Part shown: in pieces, positions 59,026-64,000 of the stretch
Layout of the letters: each line of letters begins with the position of its first letter
Position numbering within the stretch: position 1 is the stretch's first letter
Origin: Actibacterium ureilyticum
GTDB taxonomy: Bacteria > Pseudomonadota > Alphaproteobacteria > Rhodobacterales > Rhodobacteraceae
Length of the DNA stretch: 64,000 nt
NCBI RefSeq assembly: GCF_002285435.1
Contig: NZ_NSBT01000024.1
Location: forward strand, 310,001-374,000
Reading direction: 5' to 3'
The notes under the pieces: generated by a model
Told to the model about the DNA's origin: nothing
What the model saw: the letters and a program-made list of their open reading frames with translations, nothing else
Databases searched by the model: none
Made by a program: the position numbers and the translations under genes

Positions 59026-60216
59026 ATGACACAATCCGATCCCATCGTCATCGCCGGCATGGCCCGCACCCCCATGGGCGGGTTTCAGGGCGATCTGAGC
59101 GGCGCCAGCGCCAGCGCATTGGGCGCCACCGCGATCCGCGCCGCCCTTTCGCGCGCAGGGCTGGAACCGGATGCCGTGGACGAGGTCGTCATGGGCTGCG
59201 TCCTGCCCGCCGGTCAGGGCCAGGCCCCCGCGCGACAGGCCGCGTTGGGCGCCGACCTGCCGCTGGGCACCGGCGCCACGACCATCAACAAGATGTGCGG
59301 CTCGGGCATGAAGGCCGCGATGTTCGCCCATGACCTGATCCGCGCCGAAAGCGCCGATGTGGTCGTGGCGGGCGGCATGGAAAGCATGACCAACGCGCCC
59401 TATCTGCTGCCCAAGGCACGCGGCGGCTATCGCATGGGCCACGGTCAGGTCGTCGATCACATGTTCCTCGATGGGCTTGAGGATGCCTATGACAAGGGTC
59501 GCCTGATGGGCACTTTCGCCGAGGATTGCGCGCAGGCCTATCAGTTCACGCGCGAGGCGCAGGATGACTATGCGCTGACCTCGCTTGCCCGCGCGCAAAA
59601 GGCCATCGCCGATGGCAGCTTCGGGGCCGAGATCACGCCGGTTACCATCGCGGGCCGCAAGGGCGACACCGTGGTCGAGATCGACGAACAACCCGGCAAG
59701 GCCCGCCCCGACAAGATCCCGACCCTGCGCCCCGCCTTCCGCGAAGGCGGCACGGTCACGGCGGCCAATGCCTCGTCGATCTCGGACGGGGCGGCGGCGC
59801 TGGTGATCACCCGTGCCTCGACCGCCGAGGCGCGGGGCCTGACACCGCTCGCCCGGATCGTGGGCCACGCCACCCATGCCGACAAGCCCAGCCTGTTCCC
59901 CACCGCCCCCATCGGCGCGCTGCGGAAACTGTCGGACAAAACCGGCTGGGATCTGGGCGATGTGGACCTGTTCGAGGTGAACGAGGCGTTCGCTGTCGTC
60001 GCCATGGCCGCCATGCGCGATCTGGACCTGCCGCATGACAAGGTGAACGTGCATGGCGGGGCCTGTGCGCTTGGCCACCCCATCGGCGCTTCGGGCGCGC
60101 GGGTGATGGCGACGCTGCTGGCGGCGCTGGAAAAATACGGCCTGCAACGCGGCATCGCATCGCTGTGTATTGGCGGGGGCGAGGCGACGGCGGTCGCGCT
60201 GGAACGGCTTAGCTGA
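59026..60216 (+). CDS. Acetyl-CoA C-acyltransferase (thiolase)
   Basis: 396-residue thiolase. The acylated cysteine is Cys91 in NKMCGSGMKA. VNVHGGACALGHPIGASGAR carries the catalytic His, and SLCIGGGEATA the second Cys. It cleaves 3-ketoacyl-CoA or condenses acetyl-CoA. With the SDR upstream it can perform the last two beta-oxidation steps. GGAGGAG precedes the ATG. Confidence 0.94.
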   Translation: MTQSDPIVIAGMARTPMGGFQGDLSGASASALGATAIRAALSRAGLEPDAVDEVVMGCVLPAGQGQAPARQAALGADLPLGTGATTINKMCGSGMKAAMFAHDLIRAESADVVVAGGMESMTNAPYLLPKARGGYRMGHGQVVDHMFLDGLEDAYDKGRLMGTFAEDCAQAYQFTREAQDDYALTSLARAQKAIADGSFGAEITPVTIAGRKGDTVVEIDEQPGKARPDKIPTLRPAFREGGTVTAANASSISDGAAALVITRASTAEARGLTPLARIVGHATHADKPSLFPTAPIGALRKLSDKTGWDLGDVDLFEVNEAFAVVAMAAMRDLDLPHDKVNVHGGACALGHPIGASGARVMATLLAALEKYGLQRGIASLCIGGGEATAVALERLS

Positions 60217-60853
60217 GCGCCAGCGCGCGGCCCAGATGCGCCGCCGCGCGCACCCCGTCGATCAGGGGTGCGCCGGTCTGCGCGGCCAGCTTTTCCAGAT
60301 GCGCGGTCATACCCGCGCAACCAAGCACCACGGGCACCGCCTCCGTGGCATAAAGCGCGCTGGCCTGACCGGCCAGCGTGCCCAGCGTGTCGGGCGCGCC
60401 CTCTTCCACCGTCAGAACCGGAAAGCCGCTGGCCTTGATCCCATGGCATTGCCGCGCGAACCCCTGCCGGGCCACATTGCCCTCGATCACGGGGATCGAG
60501 ACCGGCAGCGTCGTCAGCACCGTGAACCCGCCCGCCCGCAAACCCGCCATGTGATAGGCGGCCTGCCCGATCCCGATCACCGGGCAATGGGCCGCGGCGC
60601 GCAACTGTTCCAGCCCGGTATCGTCGAAACAGGCGATCACGATCACATCCGCCCCATGGTCGCGCGCCGCGGGCAGCATCGCCAGCAACCCCGGCACCGC
60701 TGCATCGCCATCGGCTGGCCCCTGGATCGCGGGTGGCCCGCCCGCATTGGTCCAGCCCGTCACCGCGGCCCCCGGCACCGCCCGGCGGGCCGAGGCAACG
60801 ATGCTGTCGGTCATCGCGACCGTGGAATTCGGGTTCAGATAAAGAAGGCGCAT
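60209..60853 (-). CDS. Asp/Glu/hydantoin racemase family protein
   Basis: 214-residue protein starting LLYLNPNSTVAMTDSIV, the signature of the Asp/Glu/hydantoin racemase family. Two catalytic cysteines are expected in VIACFDDTGL and VLGCAGMTAHLEKL. The substrate cannot be read; hydantoins, amino acids or a maleate-like compound are possible. It lies directly downstream (1 bp) of the polyamine-type permease gene, so it is probably the last gene of that transporter operon and acts on the imported compound. It overlaps the thiolase end by 8 bp. Confidence 0.85.
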   Translation of the reverse strand: MRLLYLNPNSTVAMTDSIVASARRAVPGAAVTGWTNAGGPPAIQGPADGDAAVPGLLAMLPAARDHGADVIVIACFDDTGLEQLRAAAHCPVIGIGQAAYHMAGLRAGGFTVLTTLPVSIPVIEGNVARQGFARQCHGIKASGFPVLTVEEGAPDTLGTLAGQASALYATEAVPVVLGCAGMTAHLEKLAAQTGAPLIDGVRAAAHLGRALALS

Positions 60854-60854
60854 C

Positions 60855-61691
60855 TCACACGCCCTTGCCCGCATCCGATCCGAACCGCTGCCGCCGCTTG
60901 CCCATGATCCAGACCGTCAGCAGGAACACCCCGATCACCAGAAAGGAAAACACCGTCGTCAGCGTGCCCAGCGCATAGATGACCGGTGTCGTCACATTGG
61001 TGGTCATGCCGAAGATCTCCAACGGCAGGGTGTTATAGGATCCCGCCGTCAGCAGCGTCCGCGCGAACTCGTCATAGCTGAGCGTGAACCCAAAGAGCGC
61101 CACGCCGATCAGCGACGGCGCAATGATGGGCAGCACCACATGGGCCAGCGTCTGCCAGGCGGTCGCGCCCTGGTCGCGCGCGGCCTCCTCGAACGACTTG
61201 TCGAACCGGTTGAACACCGCAAACATGATCAGCAACCCGAATGGCAGCGTCCATGTCAGCTGCGCCCCGAAGCCCGAGGTCGCCCAATGCACCCTCAACC
61301 CCAGCTGGTTGAAGATCAGCCCAACCCCCAGCGAGATCAGGATCGACGGTATGACCAGCGACGTGATCGCCAGGTAAAACAGCACCCCCGACCCCGCAAA
61401 CCGCTTGCGAAAGGCCAGCCCCGACATGACCGACACCACCACCGTCGTCACCATCACCATCAGGCCCAGCCCGAATGACCGCCGAAACGCGCCCCAGATA
61501 TCGCCCACCGCCTGCTCGCGGAACAGATCCTGAAACCAATAGGTCGACACCCCGTTCATCGGAAAGGTCAGCCCGCCCTGCGGCCCCTGAAACGACAGGA
61601 TGCCGATGGTGACCGTCGGCCCGTACAGGAACAGCACGAACAGCGCGAAGAACACCGACAGCACGTAAAAGCTCTTGGATCGCGGCTCCAT
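60855..61691 (-). CDS. ABC transporter permease (PotC-like)
   Basis: 278-residue inner-membrane permease of the spermidine/putrescine type with six membrane segments. The EAA loop is EEAARDQGATAWQTLAHVVLP. It pairs with the upstream PotB-like permease, 2 bp away. The ATG at 61691 starts MEPRSKSFYVLSVFFALF. Confidence 0.9.
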   Translation of the reverse strand: MEPRSKSFYVLSVFFALFVLFLYGPTVTIGILSFQGPQGGLTFPMNGVSTYWFQDLFREQAVGDIWGAFRRSFGLGLMVMVTTVVVSVMSGLAFRKRFAGSGVLFYLAITSLVIPSILISLGVGLIFNQLGLRVHWATSGFGAQLTWTLPFGLLIMFAVFNRFDKSFEEAARDQGATAWQTLAHVVLPIIAPSLIGVALFGFTLSYDEFARTLLTAGSYNTLPLEIFGMTTNVTTPVIYALGTLTTVFSFLVIGVFLLTVWIMGKRRQRFGSDAGKGV

Positions 61692-61693
61692 CG

Positions 61694-62542
61694 CTACAGC
61701 TCCTTCCGGATATTGACGAAGCGCAGCAGGATGCCGATCACGATCAGCACCGTGGCCAGCAGGACCACCGCCGTCGCCGCCGCAGACGGGTATTGCAACA
61801 GCCCGATATCGTTGGAAATCAGCCGCCCCACATTGGCCCGCTGCGAGCCCGACATGAAGCGCACGGTGACGAAATCCCCCATCACCAGCGTCACCACGAA
61901 AATCGTACCGATCATGATGCCGGGCTTGGTCAGCGGAATGATCACATGGCGCAGGATCTGCAGCCCCGACGCCCCGCCGTCGCGCGCCGCCTCGATCAGC
62001 GACCGGTCGATCCGCATCATCGTGTTGAAAATCGGCACCACCATGAACAGCGTGTAAAGATGCACAAACGCCAGAATGACCGAGAAATCGGAATACAGCA
62101 GCCACTCCAGCGGCGCGTCGATCACGCCCCAGTCGATCAGCGCGCTGTTGGCGATCCCGTTGCGGCCCAGGAACGGGATCCAGGAAATCATCCGGATGAT
62201 GTTCGATGTCCAGAACGGGATTGTACAGACCAGGAACAGCGCGATCTGCACCGTCTGCGACCGGATGTGAAAGGCCAGGTAATAGGCGACCGTGAACCCG
62301 ATCACCAATGTCAGCGCCCAGGTGATCGCGGCGTATTTGAACGTCGCGCCAATAACGCGCCAGACGACCTCGGACCCGAACAGAAAGGCGTAATTGTCGA
62401 ACTGGAACGCCGGATAGATCGAAAACTCGGTCGCGCCCCAGAAACTGACGATCACGATCATCACGATGGGCGCCACCAGGAACCCCGCCAGCACCAGCGC
62501 CAGGGGCGCAGCCTGCACCCAGCCGATCACCGATCTCGTCAT
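61694..62542 (-). CDS. ABC transporter permease (PotB-like)
   Basis: 282-residue permease with six membrane segments. It has RMISWIPFLGRNGIANS typical of PotB, and the EAA loop IEAARDGGASGLQILRHVIIP. It forms the channel with the PotC-like protein. A hairpin separates it from the upstream substrate-binding gene. Confidence 0.9.
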   Translation of the reverse strand: MTRSVIGWVQAAPLALVLAGFLVAPIVMIVIVSFWGATEFSIYPAFQFDNYAFLFGSEVVWRVIGATFKYAAITWALTLVIGFTVAYYLAFHIRSQTVQIALFLVCTIPFWTSNIIRMISWIPFLGRNGIANSALIDWGVIDAPLEWLLYSDFSVILAFVHLYTLFMVVPIFNTMMRIDRSLIEAARDGGASGLQILRHVIIPLTKPGIMIGTIFVVTLVMGDFVTVRFMSGSQRANVGRLISNDIGLLQYPSAAATAVVLLATVLIVIGILLRFVNIRKEL

Positions 62543-62587
62543 CTTGCGCGTGCCTTCTTCATCTTGGCGAAAATACCTTCGGGGGGT

Positions 62588-62610
62588 GCGGGGGGAGGAA
62601 AGCCCCCCGC
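62588..62610 (-). terminator. Intercistronic hairpin between binding-protein and permease genes
   Basis: GCGGGGGG (62588-62595) and CCCCCCGC (62603-62610) pair perfectly around a 7-nt loop. No T run follows in the minus-strand direction. Such hairpins after ABC binding-protein genes usually protect or truncate the mRNA so that the binding protein is made in excess. Confidence 0.6.
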
Positions 62611-62618
62611 GCGGTTCA

Positions 62619-63884
62619 TCACGCGGCGATGAACTCGTTCCACTTGCGGACCATGTACTGGTTTTCGTCCATCACGGCGTTCCAGCAGGCCACAGCCCCC
62701 ATCCGGTCGTAGAAGGACCCGCCATCGCGCACCTCGCCCGCCTGGGCCATCACGTCGCCGAAGGGGTTGGCGATGGGCTCGACCGCTTCCTTGCCCTCGA
62801 ACCAATAGCCCCATTCGTTTTCGGACATATAGTTCTTCGAGGTCTCGGGCACCGCCGAATAATAGCCCTGGCGCATCAGGAACCCCCCGACCCAGCCGTC
62901 GAGATACCAGTTGATGTATTCATAGGCCGCGTCCAGCTCCATCCCGCTCAGCGATTTCGACAGGCCGATGCCGCCGCCCCAGCTGCGATAGCCCTCTTCC
63001 AGCGGCTGATAGACACACGGGATGCCGCGCGACTTCACCGCGGTGATCGCGGGCGACCACATCGACTGGATCACGACCTCGCCGCTCGCCATCAGGTTCA
63101 CGCTTTCATCGAAGCTCTTCCAGAAGGCGCGGAACTGCCCGGCCTTCTTGGCCTCGGTGAAGATGCCGATGGTCTTGTCGATCTCTTCCTTGGTCATGTT
63201 GCCCTTGTCGGCATAGGTGATCTCGCCCATCGACTCGCACACCATTGCCATGTCCATGATCCCGATCGAGCTGATATCCAGGATCGACGCCTTGCCCTTG
63301 AATTCGGGGTTCAGCAGTTCCGACCAGTTGCTGATCGGCCGCCCGATCAGGTCGGGGCGGATACCCAGCGTGTCGGCGTTATAGATGGTGGGGATCAGCG
63401 TCATCCAGCCGGTTTCCTCGGCGGCAAAGCTCTTGCCGTCGGGGCCTTCGACAAAGCCCACGGTGTGGGGCGCGGTGCCTTGGGCGATCACGCTTTCCGG
63501 CGTCAGCTTGCCGGATTTGAAGATGCCGACGATCTTGTCGTAATTCTTGATCTTCGACACATCCATCGCCTGCAGGTTGCCGGTGGGCCAGACCTTCTTG
63601 CAGATCCAGTATTCGATATCGGCGATGTCGAAACTGTCGGGCTGGGTCGCGGCACGCTGGGTCACGCTGTCGGAATCGAGCGCGGTCATTTCCAGTGTGA
63701 AGCCCAGATCCTCTTTCACCTTCGCGGCAACCTCGTTCAGGTTCGACACCCCGGTGCCGAACTGGCGCAGCGTGACATCCTTGATTTCCTGCGCCCAGAT
63801 CATCGGGGCCGGCAGGGTCGAGGCCGCCGCCGCAGCGACCCCCGTCTTCAGAAGGTTGCGGCGTGAATAACGCATTTTGGACAT
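62619..63884 (-). CDS. PotD-like extracellular substrate-binding protein (Tat-exported)
   Basis: 421-residue protein with a twin-arginine signal (YSRRNLLKTGVAAAAAS, residues 6-22) and a cleavage site near MIWA-QE. The fold is of the polyamine/Fe type (SBP class 8), with DIADIEYWICKKVW, ETGWMTLIPTIYNADTLGI and the late GYYSAVPETSK. The true ligand may not be a polyamine, given the racemase in the operon. First transporter gene shown after the ATPase, 29 bp from it. Confidence 0.88.
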   Translation of the reverse strand: MSKMRYSRRNLLKTGVAAAAASTLPAPMIWAQEIKDVTLRQFGTGVSNLNEVAAKVKEDLGFTLEMTALDSDSVTQRAATQPDSFDIADIEYWICKKVWPTGNLQAMDVSKIKNYDKIVGIFKSGKLTPESVIAQGTAPHTVGFVEGPDGKSFAAEETGWMTLIPTIYNADTLGIRPDLIGRPISNWSELLNPEFKGKASILDISSIGIMDMAMVCESMGEITYADKGNMTKEEIDKTIGIFTEAKKAGQFRAFWKSFDESVNLMASGEVVIQSMWSPAITAVKSRGIPCVYQPLEEGYRSWGGGIGLSKSLSGMELDAAYEYINWYLDGWVGGFLMRQGYYSAVPETSKNYMSENEWGYWFEGKEAVEPIANPFGDVMAQAGEVRDGGSFYDRMGAVACWNAVMDENQYMVRKWNEFIAA

Positions 63885-63913
63885 GTGGAAGCTCCCTGTT
63901 TTATATGAGTGCG

Positions 63914-64000
63914 TCAGGCGGAAAGGCGGTGTTGCCGCCCCGTGTCCCAGGCCAGCCTGACCGCATCGCCCGGGGATCTCGGTGATTGAAAGAACGCGGC
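63914..64000 (-). CDS. C-terminal end of an ABC transporter ATP-binding protein (PotA-like), partial
   Basis: The last 28 residues of a minus-strand gene that continues past the window. It reads PGDAVRLAWDTGRQHRLSA before the stop at 63914-63916. The GDxVxLxW pattern is the end of a TOBE_2 domain of polyamine-type ATPases. Position before the binding protein and two permeases supports the ATPase of this transporter. Confidence 0.7.
   Translation of the reverse strand, partial: AAFFQSPRSPGDAVRLAWDTGRQHRLSA

Overview
The window is about 64 kb of high-GC bacterial chromosome. It is almost certainly from the marine Roseobacter group (Rhodobacterales, Alphaproteobacteria). Reasons: an aerobic (late cobalt insertion) cobalamin cluster; an F1 ATP synthase operon with no F0 genes beside it; DUF2125, DUF2339, TIGR01459-type HAD and YcgN-type proteins; an elongator tRNA-Met typical of the alphaproteobacteria; and an exosortase E/protease fusion, which I know mainly from this order. 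No phage, IS element, CRISPR array or rRNA was seen.

Region 1 (1-9010): corrin-ring genes. The end of a probable cobI is followed by cobJ, an antisense cobK, then cobL-cobE-cobM-cobB-cobA with 4-bp overlaps. A cobalamin riboswitch then controls a lone CbiM-like permease, followed by cobF and a class I aminotransferase. Together these methylate, reduce and amidate uroporphyrinogen III toward cobyrinic acid diamide. Cobalt entry is probably linked through the riboswitch gene.

Region 2 (9030-20510): housekeeping genes. These are an AsmA-like protein, rimO, two small accessory ORFs beside an AT-rich stretch carrying an inverted pair of DnaA-box-like sequences, an EamA transporter, a HAD hydrolase, a MaoC hydratase, ribF, a YcgN-type protein, a threonine aldolase, a DsbA-fold isomerase, prs and an H-type lectin protein.

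Region 3 (20649-29940): the F1 ATP synthase operon (atpHAGDC, minus strand), a methyltransferase divergent from gloB, and clpA.

Region 4 (29988-40161): envelope and amino-acid genes. A GT87-like membrane protein lies downstream of an ExbB/MotA-like plus coiled-coil MotB/OmpA-like pair, which looks like an uncharacterised ion-driven motor. ChaC, DUF2125, an overlapping chain hisC-tyrC-extensin-like peptidase, UPF0114 and rpsD follow.

Region 5 (40325-46905): a surface/sorting locus. It has a Hint-domain protein, a 972-residue cysteine-rich multidomain protein with SdrD_B-like repeats and a C-terminus resembling thioester adhesin domains, a 62-residue protein that is almost only a signal peptide plus a VPEIS-type C-terminal sorting signal, and an exosortase E/CPBP-protease fusion. 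This is the most unusual part of the window.

Region 6 (46909-64000): uptake and catabolism. A LysR regulator diverges from a dipeptidase plus dipeptide-type ABC operon, with a perfect LysR-type palindrome between them. After tRNA-Met and a DUF2339 protein come an AraC regulator divergent from an SDR/thiolase pair, and finally a minus-strand polyamine-type ABC operon with an Asp/Glu/hydantoin-racemase-like gene at its end.
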